From an uncultured Ruminococcus sp. (lineage in GTDB: Bacteria; Bacillota; Clostridia; Oscillospirales; Ruminococcaceae): a DNA stretch of 20,055 nt. The position numbers were made by a program, and so were the translations under genes. Location of the stretch: assembly GCF_937915125.1 (NCBI RefSeq), contig NZ_CALDMP010000015.1:1-20055 (forward strand), in the 5' to 3' direction. The notes below the pieces were generated by a model, which did not search any database, was not told where the DNA came from, and was given only the letters and a program-made list of their open reading frames with translations. Below, in pieces: positions 1 to 7,616 of this stretch; position 1 is the stretch's first letter; each line of letters begins with the position of its first letter.

Positions 1-103
1 AGTGAATACTTTGTGTATTCACGAGCATTTTTGTGAAATATGACGGAAAAGATGCGAGCATATGACGTGCAAAGCCGCTAGGCGCTCTTTGTGCGGTGTT
101 GCC
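1..103 (+). repeat. Terminator-bearing palindromic repeat, copy 1 (left part cut off by window start)
   Basis: This is the right-hand 103 bp of a repeat that is complete at 11088-11258 and 13024-13195. It starts at the central hairpin (arms GTGAATAC and GTATTCAC around TTTGT), continues with CACGAGCATTTTTGTG and ends in the inverted terminal sequence TCTTTGTGCGGTGTTGCC. The end lies 10 bp beyond the stop codon of the minus-strand gene at 114-1250, so the hairpin could terminate that transcript. No transposase is present; a MITE-like non-autonomous element is an inference from the terminal inverted repeats and copy number. Confidence 0.85.
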
Positions 104-113
104 TTATGTACAA

Positions 114-1250
114 TTACATTTCCTGACCGCAGGAGCCGCAGAACTTACTGCCCAGTTCATTCTGTGCGCCGCAGTGGGGACAGAACTGTGCCGTGGGTTC
201 AGCGGCAGAGGCTTCTGCCTTTGTTTCCGGTGTCGCAGCGTAGACGAATTCCGGAGCCGATTCCGGTTCTGCCGCAGGAGCTGCCGGCTGCATTGCCGCA
301 GTTTCTGCCTTTTTCCGTTTCGCCTTGACAACTGCGTTGGTGCAGATGCCGATGGATGCCACGATCATGCCGCAGAGCGCCACCGTCAGGCTGGACCACA
401 CCACCGGCATCAATAGCGTGGGAAGTCCCTCCGCCGCAAAAGAAAGTGCCGGGATCACGTCAAATACATGCACCAGCAACAGCAGCGCGCCGCTGGCTGC
501 CAGTACAAGCAGACTGGGGATGGCAACTGCGCAGCCATAGCCTGTGAGGAATCTGCCCTTGCGCCAGTGCCCTTTGATTGCCAGACACAGCCACAGAATA
601 AAGCTGATAATGGTGAGAATACCAAAGGTGATCACACCCGGCATAGTGCAGGAGAATCGCACGAAAAATTTCCCGAAGCCGGAGCCCACAGTCGCCTGGA
701 GCGTCTCATTCCAGTCGGCGATATCATCTCCCATGCTCCACTGGATGGACTGGCGATCTGCTTCTGCAAAGGTCACGCCGGTCTCCTTCTGCATCCGTGC
801 CGCCAGATCCACCTGCATCAGATCTGCAATGTCATTCACATCCAGTTCCGGCAGGGTGTCGCTTTCCTTGGTGAGATAAGCCCCGAATTCATCCAGATAA
901 TCGCGGAAAAATTCGTTGACTTCCGGCTGTGCCGTCACTATTTCGGCATATTCCTGGGACAAATTGGGCGCATCCCATAAGTACCAGTCGTACATCCATA
1001 TGCCCAGCTTCTGGGTCTTGCCGTTCTCTGTGATCTCCGCCTGAGACAGGTCGACCTTAGAAAGCGCAGCCGAGGGACTCCCCTGGATCAGTGCCGTGCG
1101 CATTGTCATACTGCACAAGAAGAGAATGCCCAGAATACATGTCAGAATAAACAACAAAACCGAACCAATGACAGCACCGCCGCCGGGTTTCTTCCCGGAT
1201 CTTGTAGTGCCCGGCTCGGATTGCAATTTTTCTTTCTTTGCTTTTGCCAT
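114..1250 (-). CDS. Multi-pass membrane protein with C-terminal zinc ribbon
   Basis: Predicted 378-residue membrane protein of unknown function. A basic N-terminus (MAKAKKEK) precedes a first membrane span at about residues 27-50. A roughly 150-residue acidic region, probably extracytoplasmic, follows, then three more hydrophobic spans in about residues 200-330. An Ala/Pro/Glu-rich linker leads to a terminal zinc ribbon with CxxC pairs C357/C360 and C371/C374. With four spans both ends would be cytoplasmic. Such C-terminal or N-terminal zinc-ribbon membrane proteins are common in clostridia, but I cannot assign a specific role. The ATG at 1250 is chosen because GGAGG lies 7 bases upstream; the frame stays open to 1382 but that ATG has no ribosome site and lies upstream of the promoter -10. 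It is monocistronic and divergent from ftsH. Confidence 0.85.
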   Translation of the reverse strand: MAKAKKEKLQSEPGTTRSGKKPGGGAVIGSVLLFILTCILGILFLCSMTMRTALIQGSPSAALSKVDLSQAEITENGKTQKLGIWMYDWYLWDAPNLSQEYAEIVTAQPEVNEFFRDYLDEFGAYLTKESDTLPELDVNDIADLMQVDLAARMQKETGVTFAEADRQSIQWSMGDDIADWNETLQATVGSGFGKFFVRFSCTMPGVITFGILTIISFILWLCLAIKGHWRKGRFLTGYGCAVAIPSLLVLAASGALLLLVHVFDVIPALSFAAEGLPTLLMPVVWSSLTVALCGMIVASIGICTNAVVKAKRKKAETAAMQPAAPAAEPESAPEFVYAATPETKAEASAAEPTAQFCPHCGAQNELGSKFCGSCGQEM

Positions 1251-1323
1251 GTTGTTTCCTCCGTTTCCTGCCGCCAAGGCATTGCACCGGACGGCTGTTC
1301 CAATGTTGTTTTTATTTTCTTCA

Positions 1324-1352
1324 ATTATAGCATTCTTTGAAATGACTGTCAA
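1324..1352 (-). promoter_or_regulatory. Promoter of the zinc-ribbon membrane protein gene
   Basis: On the minus strand, TTGACA (1347-1352) and TATAAT (1324-1329) are separated by exactly 17 bp, with TGC directly before the -10, giving an extended -10. It lies about 75 bp upstream of the chosen start at 1250. Confidence 0.85.
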
Positions 1353-1411
1353 GTGCAGCTTTCGAATGCACATGGAAATCATTTGCGCTCTCTCCTCAAT
1401 TCTATCTACTA

Positions 1412-1735
1412 CCCTGTCACATCTAAAAATATATCTTATCCACTTTCAAAAAGGTTGCTCATCATGCTGGTCCAGCTGAGCACAGCTGGCGCAGGTCCAG
1501 GGCTGCGCAAGCCTTGGCAGAGTCCAGGGACAGCGTCCCTGGTCGCCGTCCGCAGACGGCGAAATACCCTGCGCCGTATTCCGGCGCGCGGAGAGGGTGG
1601 TGAGAAAAAGCGACAGCTTTTTCGAGGCGGGGCGAACAAGACCGCCCCGCCTTGTGAGACCTTTTCAGTATATGAAATTTTGCAAACGTCCCGGTGGGAC
1701 GTTTGCAACAGAATAAACTTTTAGATGTGACAGGG
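1412..1735. mobile_element. 324-bp hairpin-array MITE-like element with TACTA target duplication
   Basis: The ends CCCTGTCACATCTAAAA (1412-1428) and its exact reverse complement (1719-1735) form 17-bp terminal inverted repeats, bracketed by the direct repeat TACTA (1407-1411 and 1736-1740). Inside is a run of stem-loops, in order: 1472-1489 (7 bp), 1497-1517 (8 bp with one G-T), 1524-1542 (8 bp), 1543-1562 (8 bp), 1571-1587 (6 bp), 1604-1623 (8 bp), 1625-1652 (10 bp, GC-rich) and 1681-1707 (12 bp). Loops are 3 to 8 bases. No convincing protein is encoded. The structure fits a non-autonomous transposable element; its family is not recognised. It fills most of the gap between the two divergent promoters at 1324-1352 and 1793-1821. 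Confidence 0.8.
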
Positions 1736-1792
1736 TACTACGAAAGCCCGGCACATCGGCTGGATTTATCATCAAACTTTCACACAGAACGC

Positions 1793-1821
1793 TTGCGTTC
1801 GACAAATTTATATGTTATGAT
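1793..1821 (+). promoter_or_regulatory. Probable ftsH promoter
   Basis: TTGCGT (1793-1798) and TATGAT (1816-1821) are 17 bp apart, with TGT immediately before the -10 hexamer. The site is about 60 bp upstream of the ftsH start and lies outside the hairpin-array element. Confidence 0.65.
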
Positions 1822-1880
1822 GTGTACTATCATAAGCAATTGCCAATGGGTGCTTTGCACCGTTCTACAGGAGCGTGTAT

Positions 1881-3719
1881 ATGGAAGAACAAAAGAAACC
1901 CCGGAAGCCTTTGATCTCCTACTGGATCATCGCCCTCTGCGTATTTATGCTGTTACAGGCGTTTGTATTCCCGAATTTGTTCAACCACAAGGTGGAGGAA
2001 GTCGGCTATGACACCTTTATCAGCATGACGGAGGACAAGGAGATCGGATCCGTACAGATCGAATCCAGCCAGATCACTTTTACCGACAAGGACGAAAAAC
2101 ATATTTACCGCACCGGAACGTTAAACGATCCGGATTTAATCGACCGTCTCTATGATTCCGGCGCAGAATTCAAGTCAGAGATTGACAGCGGCACCAATCC
2201 CCTGCTTTACATTTTAATCAGCTATGTCCTGCCGATCGCCCTGATGTTCCTGGTGTTCCACTTCTTCAGCAAGAAAATGACACAGCGTATGGGCGGCGGC
2301 GATGGTTCCATGATGTTCGGCATGGGCAAGAGCAACGCCAAGGTCTATGTGAAGTCCACCACGGGCATCAAATTCCAGGACGTTGCCGGCGAAGAGGAGG
2401 CGAAAGAACTGCTCGCCGAGATTGTAGACTATCTCCACAAGCCAGAGCGTTACAAGGAGATCGGTGCATCCATGCCAAAGGGTGCGCTGCTGGTAGGCCC
2501 GCCGGGTACCGGTAAGACCCTGCTGGCGAAAGCAGTTGCCGGCGAAGCAAATGTGCCCTTTTTCTCCATTTCCGGTTCGGAATTCGTGGAGATGTTCGTA
2601 GGTATGGGTGCGGCAAAGGTTCGTGACCTGTTCAAGCAGGCAAACGAAAAAGCACCGTGTATCGTCTTTATCGATGAAATCGATACCATCGGTAAAAAGC
2701 GTGACGGCGGTCAGATGGGCGGCAACGATGAGCGGGAACAGACCCTGAACCAGCTGCTCACGGAAATGGACGGTTTCGACGGTTCCAAGGGCGTTGTGAT
2801 TCTCGCCGCCACCAACCGTCCGGAATCCCTGGATCCGGCATTACTGCGTCCGGGACGATTCGACCGGCGAATTCCCGTAGAGCTGCCCGATCTCCAGGGG
2901 CGCATTGATATTCTGAAAGTCCATGCGAAAAAGATCAAGATGGCTGGCAACGTGGACTTTTCCGCCATTGCACGGACAGCCGCTGGTGCATCTGGTGCGG
3001 AGCTTGCGAACATCATCAACGAAGCCGCACTGCGTGCTGTACGACTGGGCAGATCCTGTGCCACACAGGAAGATCTCATGGAGAGCGTGGAAGTTGTCAT
3101 TGCCGGATATCAGAAGAAAAACCGGGTACTCTCCAACAAGGAGAAGCTCACTGTTTCCTACCACGAGGTAGGGCATGCCCTGGTTGCAGCAATGCAGTCT
3201 CAGTCCGCACCGGTGCAGAAGATCACCATTATTCCTCGGACATCCGGCGCATTGGGATATACCATGCAGGTGGACGAGGGCGAGCATTTCCTCATGACGA
3301 AAACGGAGATGGAGAACAAGATCGCCACGCTTACCGGCGGACGTGCCGCAGAGGAATTGGTATTCCACGAGATCACCACAGGCGCCTCCAACGATATTGA
3401 ACAGGCGACGAAGCTGGCACGTTCTATGGTGAGCCGCTTCGGCATGAGCGAAGAATTCGGCATGGTGGCAATGGAAACGGTACAGAGCCAGTATCTGGGC
3501 GGTGACGCAAGCCTCACCTGTTCCATGGAGACCCAGACGAAGATCGACAAGAAGGTCACGGAAATCATTCAGACCCAGTATGACCGTGCCATGCAGATGC
3601 TCCAGTCAAACCAGGGAAAACTCCACGAGATCGCAAAGTATCTCTACGAGCACGAGACCATCACCGGAGACGAATTCATGCAGATTTTGAACCGTCCGCT
3701 CATAACAGAACAAGCTTAA
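1881..3719 (+). CDS. ftsH: ATP-dependent zinc metalloprotease FtsH
   Basis: Membrane-anchored AAA+ protease that unfolds and degrades misassembled membrane proteins and selected cytosolic regulators. The 612-residue product has the standard layout: an N-terminal span at about residues 13-32, a short external domain, a second span at about 107-128, then the AAA module with Walker A GPPGTGKT (206-213), Walker B (IVFIDEID) and the second region of homology (ATNRPESLDPALLRPGRFDR). The protease active site HEVGH is at 428-432, with H428 and H432 binding zinc and E429 catalytic; the family's third ligand is in the downstream NDIEQAT segment. The ATG at 1881 is preferred over the in-frame GTG at 1875 because AGGAG (1869-1873) is 7 bases from the ATG and only 1 from the GTG. 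It is monocistronic, with its own promoter and terminator. Confidence 0.97.
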   Translation: MEEQKKPRKPLISYWIIALCVFMLLQAFVFPNLFNHKVEEVGYDTFISMTEDKEIGSVQIESSQITFTDKDEKHIYRTGTLNDPDLIDRLYDSGAEFKSEIDSGTNPLLYILISYVLPIALMFLVFHFFSKKMTQRMGGGDGSMMFGMGKSNAKVYVKSTTGIKFQDVAGEEEAKELLAEIVDYLHKPERYKEIGASMPKGALLVGPPGTGKTLLAKAVAGEANVPFFSISGSEFVEMFVGMGAAKVRDLFKQANEKAPCIVFIDEIDTIGKKRDGGQMGGNDEREQTLNQLLTEMDGFDGSKGVVILAATNRPESLDPALLRPGRFDRRIPVELPDLQGRIDILKVHAKKIKMAGNVDFSAIARTAAGASGAELANIINEAALRAVRLGRSCATQEDLMESVEVVIAGYQKKNRVLSNKEKLTVSYHEVGHALVAAMQSQSAPVQKITIIPRTSGALGYTMQVDEGEHFLMTKTEMENKIATLTGGRAAEELVFHEITTGASNDIEQATKLARSMVSRFGMSEEFGMVAMETVQSQYLGGDASLTCSMETQTKIDKKVTEIIQTQYDRAMQMLQSNQGKLHEIAKYLYEHETITGDEFMQILNRPLITEQA

Positions 3720-3726
3720 ATAATGG

Positions 3727-3760
3727 AAAAACCCCGTGTATTGTGCACACGGGGTTTTGT
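3727..3760. terminator. Intrinsic terminator between ftsH and the convergent LRR gene
   Basis: Arms CCCCGTGT and ACACGGGG enclose a short loop, with an A-run before and TTTTG after. The symmetry allows it to stop ftsH on the plus strand and the LRR-dockerin gene (ending at 3790) on the minus strand. Confidence 0.9.
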
Positions 3761-3789
3761 TGTGTTATTTTGAGGGCGTTATCAGAACC

Positions 3790-5523
3790 TTACAAGTACA
3801 TAGAGGGATATAAGATATTATCCCAGGAAACATCCTGACCTACGGATTTCTTTGCGTAGTACAGCAGGATATAGTAAGCGTCATTGGCGGTGATACTGCC
3901 GTCGTCGTCCACATCTGCCGCCTGTATTTGTGCATCGGTGAGACCGGAGTCCTGACCGACGGAGATTTTGGCGTAGGCGAGGAGACAGAAGTAGGCGTCG
4001 TTTGCGTCAATGGTGCTGTCGCCGTCGATGTCGCCGGTGGAATAAATGATTTCAGGAGCTTCACTCTCAAAGTGAATGGTGGCGTTTATCAAGCAATAAT
4101 TGTTTGAATATATTTCAATGGCATTCCATTCTTCTTTCGTGCCCTTGTAATAAACATCGGTCAAACTTTCGCAGCTTAAAAATGCTGCAGTTCCAATGCT
4201 TGTCAAGCTATTTGAGAGGGTGATTGTAGTCAGACCCCCGCAATTAGAAAATGCACCATCCCCAATGCTTGTCAGGCTGTCTGGGAAGGTGATTGTAGTC
4301 AGACCATAGCAATCAGAAAATGCACTATCTCCAATGCTTGTCACACTATCTGAAATAGTAATTTTGGTCAGACTTGGACAGTAGCAAAACGCAAGATATC
4401 CAATATTAGTTACGCTGTCCGGGATGATGATTTCAGTCAGACTGGTACAATGCCAAAACGCACTATTTCCTACACTTATTACTCCGTCCGGAATGATAAC
4501 ATCACCTTCACAAGTGGTTCCATCAATTAAGATGTGATTGACAATTACAAGAGGATTTTCTGCTTGTCTTGCTTCCAACCACGGCGTGTCGTTAAAGGCC
4601 CAACTGCCAATGCTTGTCACACTGTCTGGAATTGTAATTGCGGTCAAACTAGTGCAGCCGTTAAACGCATGACTTCCGATGTCGGTCACGCTGCCCGGAA
4701 TGATAATTTCGGACAGATTGTTGCAATCAGAAAATGCACTATCTCCAATGCTTGTCACACTGTCTGGAATTGTAATTGCGGTCAAACTAGTGCAGCTTTC
4801 AAACGCACCCGCTCCGATACCTGTCACGCTGTCCGGAATAACAACATTACTTTCACAAGTGGTTCCATCAATTAAGATGTGATTAATAATTACAAGAGGA
4901 TTCTCTGTTTTTCTTGCTTCCAGCCATGGAGTGCCACTAAAAGCACCCCCTCCAATACTGATCACACTATCTGGGATGGTGATTTCTGTCAAACTGGTGC
5001 ATCCATAAAACGCACTCCACCCAATGCTGGTCACACTGTCCGGAATGGTGATTTCTGTCAAACTGGTGCACTCCCAAAACGTCAACTCTCCAATGCTGGT
5101 CACACTGTCCGGGAGAGTAATTGCAGTCAGATTGGTGCAATTATCAAACGCAGCATCTCCAATGCTGGTCACGCCGTACGGGATGGTAATTTCGGTCAGA
5201 CTTTCGCAGTATCTGAATGCAGATTCTCCAATGCTGGTCACGCTGTCTGGAATGGTAATGTCAGTCAGACTAGTGCAGTTGTAAAACGCAGCATCTCCAA
5301 TACTGGTCACTGCCATTCCATCGATTTCCGCCGGAATTTCCACTTCTGTTGCAGAAGAATCACGGCTTCTGATCTCCACAGTTCCATTCTCAAGCACGGT
5401 ATACGCCAAATCGCCATAAGTACCGGTCTCTCCGACTTCCACAGCACTGACCGTCCACGGCAAACCCACGGCACAAATAACTCCCGCCGTCACCACGGCA
5501 CAAATTTTTTTCCACGTCCTCAT
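3790..5523 (-). CDS. Secreted BspA-type leucine-rich-repeat protein with C-terminal type I dockerin (shorter paralogue)
   Basis: Predicted 577-residue exported protein. It has a Sec signal peptide (basic MRTWKK, a hydrophobic core, likely cleavage after TVSA), a short conserved N-terminal domain, then about 15 LRR_5/BspA-type units of 23 residues with core TSLTEITIPDSVTSIG. Two units carry a longer insert containing TPWLEAR. The C-terminus is a type I dockerin with two F-hand calcium loops, DIDGDSTIDAND and DVDDDGSITAND, each followed by a helix containing AY and YAK. Dockerins bind cohesins on scaffoldins, so attachment to a cellulosome or cell-surface scaffold is likely; LRRs of this class usually mediate protein or glycan contacts. 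The ligand is unknown. No catalytic domain is visible. AGGAGG lies 7-8 bases before the ATG. Unlike its paralogue at 7617-9704 it lacks a Thr-rich linker. Confidence 0.92.
   Translation of the reverse strand: MRTWKKICAVVTAGVICAVGLPWTVSAVEVGETGTYGDLAYTVLENGTVEIRSRDSSATEVEIPAEIDGMAVTSIGDAAFYNCTSLTDITIPDSVTSIGESAFRYCESLTEITIPYGVTSIGDAAFDNCTNLTAITLPDSVTSIGELTFWECTSLTEITIPDSVTSIGWSAFYGCTSLTEITIPDSVISIGGGAFSGTPWLEARKTENPLVIINHILIDGTTCESNVVIPDSVTGIGAGAFESCTSLTAITIPDSVTSIGDSAFSDCNNLSEIIIPGSVTDIGSHAFNGCTSLTAITIPDSVTSIGSWAFNDTPWLEARQAENPLVIVNHILIDGTTCEGDVIIPDGVISVGNSAFWHCTSLTEIIIPDSVTNIGYLAFCYCPSLTKITISDSVTSIGDSAFSDCYGLTTITFPDSLTSIGDGAFSNCGGLTTITLSNSLTSIGTAAFLSCESLTDVYYKGTKEEWNAIEIYSNNYCLINATIHFESEAPEIIYSTGDIDGDSTIDANDAYFCLLAYAKISVGQDSGLTDAQIQAADVDDDGSITANDAYYILLYYAKKSVGQDVSWDNILYPSMYL
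4163..5317 (-). repeat. 69-bp tandem coding repeats (23-residue LRR units)
   Basis: The anchor CCAAT followed by GCTTGTCA or GCTGGTCA recurs in a strict 69-bp register from 4193 to 5297, which is 16 intervals. The two longer TPW-containing inserts, seen by the shared segment at 4507 and 4852, are 345 bp apart (5 x 69), so they also keep the register. The units are moderately diverged, more so than in the array at 8098-9480. Confidence 0.85.
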
Positions 5524-5557
5524 TTTTTATCCTCCTATTTTAAAGTGTATTTTTCAT

Positions 5558-5586
5558 ATTATACCATAAATCCAATGCGATTGCAA
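5558..5586 (-). promoter_or_regulatory. Promoter of the shorter LRR-dockerin gene
   Basis: On the minus strand TTGCAA (5581-5586) and TATAAT (5558-5563) are 17 bp apart, with TGG before the -10. It resembles the promoter of the paralogue (9739-9767), including the GGTATAATAT core. Confidence 0.8.
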
Positions 5587-5615
5587 TCCTGTCATGAAAA
5601 TTCAGAAATTTCAAC

Positions 5616-5649
5616 AAAAAATGGTGCGCACCCCAAAAGAATGCGCACC
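5616..5649 (-). terminator. asnB terminator
   Basis: On the minus strand the arms GGTGCGCA and TGCGCACC surround an 11-base loop and are followed by ATTTTTT. It starts a few bases after the asnB stop codon and precedes the promoter of the next minus-strand gene. Confidence 0.85.
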
Positions 5650-5655
5650 GTTTAT

Positions 5656-7488
5656 TCACACGATCTTCACCTGATACCGCATCAACCAATCATTTATCTG
5701 CACAAAATACGCCATGATCTGCGGCCGTGTCATGAGCTGGCCATACCACTGTACCGACTCCTCGCTCGCCAGCAGACGCTCCAGCATATCCTTGCGCACC
5801 AGCTGTAATACCGGAGACTGGGGGTCACGCACCACCTCTTCCAGCATATGGGACACCGCAGCCAGATAGCTGGGGTTGTGTGTCTTGGGGTAGGGGCTTT
5901 TCTTCCGCCAGAGCACCTCCGGCGGAAGAGCATCCTGCATGGCAGTCCGCAGCAATCCCTTTTCATAGCCGTTCCAGTCCTTATACTCCCAGGGCACATT
6001 ATACAGATACTCCGCAATACGATAATCGCAGAAGGGCACACGCACCTCCAATGCGCTGTACATGCTCATGCGGTCTTTCCGATCCAGCAGCGTCTGCATG
6101 AACCAATCCAGGTTCAGCTTCATCATTTCCCGCATCCGTGCCTCCAGCGGTGAATCGTCCGGCAGCTTTTCCGCTGAGGCAATGGTACGTGCATAGGCAT
6201 CCTGCACATACTGCTGGGCGTCAATTTCCGCCGCAAATTCCGGGCGCAGGAACTGGCTGCGATAGGCGGTGCTCTGTGCCCATGGGAAACCGTTCACACG
6301 GCGCACATCCGGGTCACGATACCAGGGATAGCCCCCGAACAATTCGTCTGCGCATTCCCCAGAAAGAGCAACGGTGACTTCCTGGCGTATCTCCCGGCAG
6401 AACAGCAGCAGTGAACTGTCCACATCCACCATGCCCGGCAAATCCCTCGCCTCCACTGCCGCAGAAAGTGCCTCCGCCAGCGCCGGTGTATCCAACACCG
6501 TCCAGTGGTGCTGGCTGCCCAGATATCGTTCCATACAGCGGATATAGGTAGGGTCGCTTGTGGGTTGGAAGTGACTTTTCTGGAAATAGCGGTCGTTGTC
6601 CCGGTAATCCACGGAAAAGGTATGCAGTTCTTCCCCTCGGCTGTGCAGTTCCCGACACGCCAGGGACGAAAGCAGGCTGGAATCCAATCCCCCGGAAAGG
6701 AACGTGCCGATGGGTACATCGGACACCAGCTGCCGCCGGACTGCATCGGTGACAAGCTCCCGGACATGCTCCGCCGTCTGGGAAAAGGATTCTGTATGGA
6801 CAGCGGCGTGGAGTTCCCAGTACGGGTGCAGATGCAGTGTGCCCTGCATATAATAGCCGCAGTACGCCGGCTTCACCTCCCGCACCGTCCGGAACACGCC
6901 ATAACCCGGCGTGCGTCCCGGCCCCATGAGGAGCAGCTCGGAAATACCGATCTTGTCGATCTCGTGGGGCACGTCAGGATGCTTCAGGAGTGCCTTGATC
7001 TCGGAGCCGAACACCAGACCGCCTGGGATTTCTGCATAGAACAGCGGTTTTACGCCGATGCGGTCTCTCGCCAGAAAGAGTCGCTGGGCGTGGTGTTCCC
7101 AGATGGCAAAGGCGAAAATACCGTTGAATTGTTCCACACACCGAGGCCCCCAGTTGGCGTAGGACTGCAAGATCACTTCGGTGTCGCAGTGGGTCTGGAA
7201 CTGTACGCCTTCCCGTTCCAGCTGTCCGCGCAGTTCCGGGGTATTGTACAGCTCGCCGTTATAGACGATGGTATAGGTCTCGCCGCTGACGGTCGTCTCC
7301 ATGGGCTGCCTGCCGTGTTCCACGTCAATGACTGCAAGACGGGTATGCGCCAATGCGCAGTGTTCCCCCAGAAAAATGCCCTCCTGATCGGGGCCTCGTC
7401 GGTTGAGCGTTTCCTGCATCTGCCGCAGCAATGACGCCTGTTTCCGCAAATCCTGTTCCATATGCACCATACCGGTGATTCCACACAT
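5656..7488 (-). CDS. asnB: Asparagine synthetase B (glutamine-hydrolysing)
   Basis: Cytosolic enzyme that makes asparagine from aspartate, ATP and glutamine. The 610-residue product has an N-terminal class II glutamine amidotransferase domain beginning MCGITG, where Cys2 is the nucleophile. R49, the YNGELYN loop (N77) and the D102 region match the glutamine pocket. The C-terminal synthetase domain carries the PP-loop SGGLDSS (265-271) and a later SGECADELFGGYPWY segment that fits the family's second conserved block. Length matches the Bacillus AsnB/AsnO type rather than the 554-residue E. coli enzyme. AGGAGG lies 8 bases before the ATG. It appears monocistronic, with a terminator upstream (7562-7594) and its own downstream; a weak TAGAAT (7522-7527) may be the -10, but no good -35 is visible. 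It separates two paralogous LRR-dockerin genes. Confidence 0.96.
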   Translation of the reverse strand: MCGITGMVHMEQDLRKQASLLRQMQETLNRRGPDQEGIFLGEHCALAHTRLAVIDVEHGRQPMETTVSGETYTIVYNGELYNTPELRGQLEREGVQFQTHCDTEVILQSYANWGPRCVEQFNGIFAFAIWEHHAQRLFLARDRIGVKPLFYAEIPGGLVFGSEIKALLKHPDVPHEIDKIGISELLLMGPGRTPGYGVFRTVREVKPAYCGYYMQGTLHLHPYWELHAAVHTESFSQTAEHVRELVTDAVRRQLVSDVPIGTFLSGGLDSSLLSSLACRELHSRGEELHTFSVDYRDNDRYFQKSHFQPTSDPTYIRCMERYLGSQHHWTVLDTPALAEALSAAVEARDLPGMVDVDSSLLLFCREIRQEVTVALSGECADELFGGYPWYRDPDVRRVNGFPWAQSTAYRSQFLRPEFAAEIDAQQYVQDAYARTIASAEKLPDDSPLEARMREMMKLNLDWFMQTLLDRKDRMSMYSALEVRVPFCDYRIAEYLYNVPWEYKDWNGYEKGLLRTAMQDALPPEVLWRKKSPYPKTHNPSYLAAVSHMLEEVVRDPQSPVLQLVRKDMLERLLASEESVQWYGQLMTRPQIMAYFVQINDWLMRYQVKIV

Positions 7489-7561
7489 AGAGAATGCCTC
7501 CTGTTCTGATGATCTGTCTTTATTCTATGCAGGTATGCACCGTTTCTTGCAGATGGACAGC

Positions 7562-7594
7562 AAAAAACCGGAGCGGTCAGTGCCGTTCCGGTTT
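7562..7594 (-). terminator. Terminator of the longer LRR-dockerin gene
   Basis: On the minus strand AAACCGGAACGG and CCGCTCCGGTTT form a 12-position stem with one mismatch and a 6-base loop, running into TTTTTT. It lies 23 bp after the stop codon at 7617. Confidence 0.85.
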
Positions 7595-7616
7595 GAAAAA
7601 GTTCTGAAGCAAGGGC

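Noticed and set aside
1436..1708. Open frames inside the hairpin-array element (90 and 123 residues)
   Set aside because: They arise from GC-rich palindromes, have no ribosome site, and the region is explained by stem-loops.
4534..5808. Long plus-strand open frames of 113 and 309 residues across the shorter LRR gene
   Set aside because: They are antisense to a gene with signal peptide, LRRs and dockerin; their Cys/His/Asn-rich composition is the reverse reading of the 69-bp repeats, and they lack ribosome sites.
6505..7434. Plus-strand open frame of 309 residues
   Set aside because: Fully antisense to asnB, whose catalytic motifs are intact; no ribosome site or family features.
7489..7561. 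T-box leader upstream of asnB
   Set aside because: The gap is only about 75 bp before the terminator of the upstream gene, too short for a T-box, and no T-box sequence is visible.
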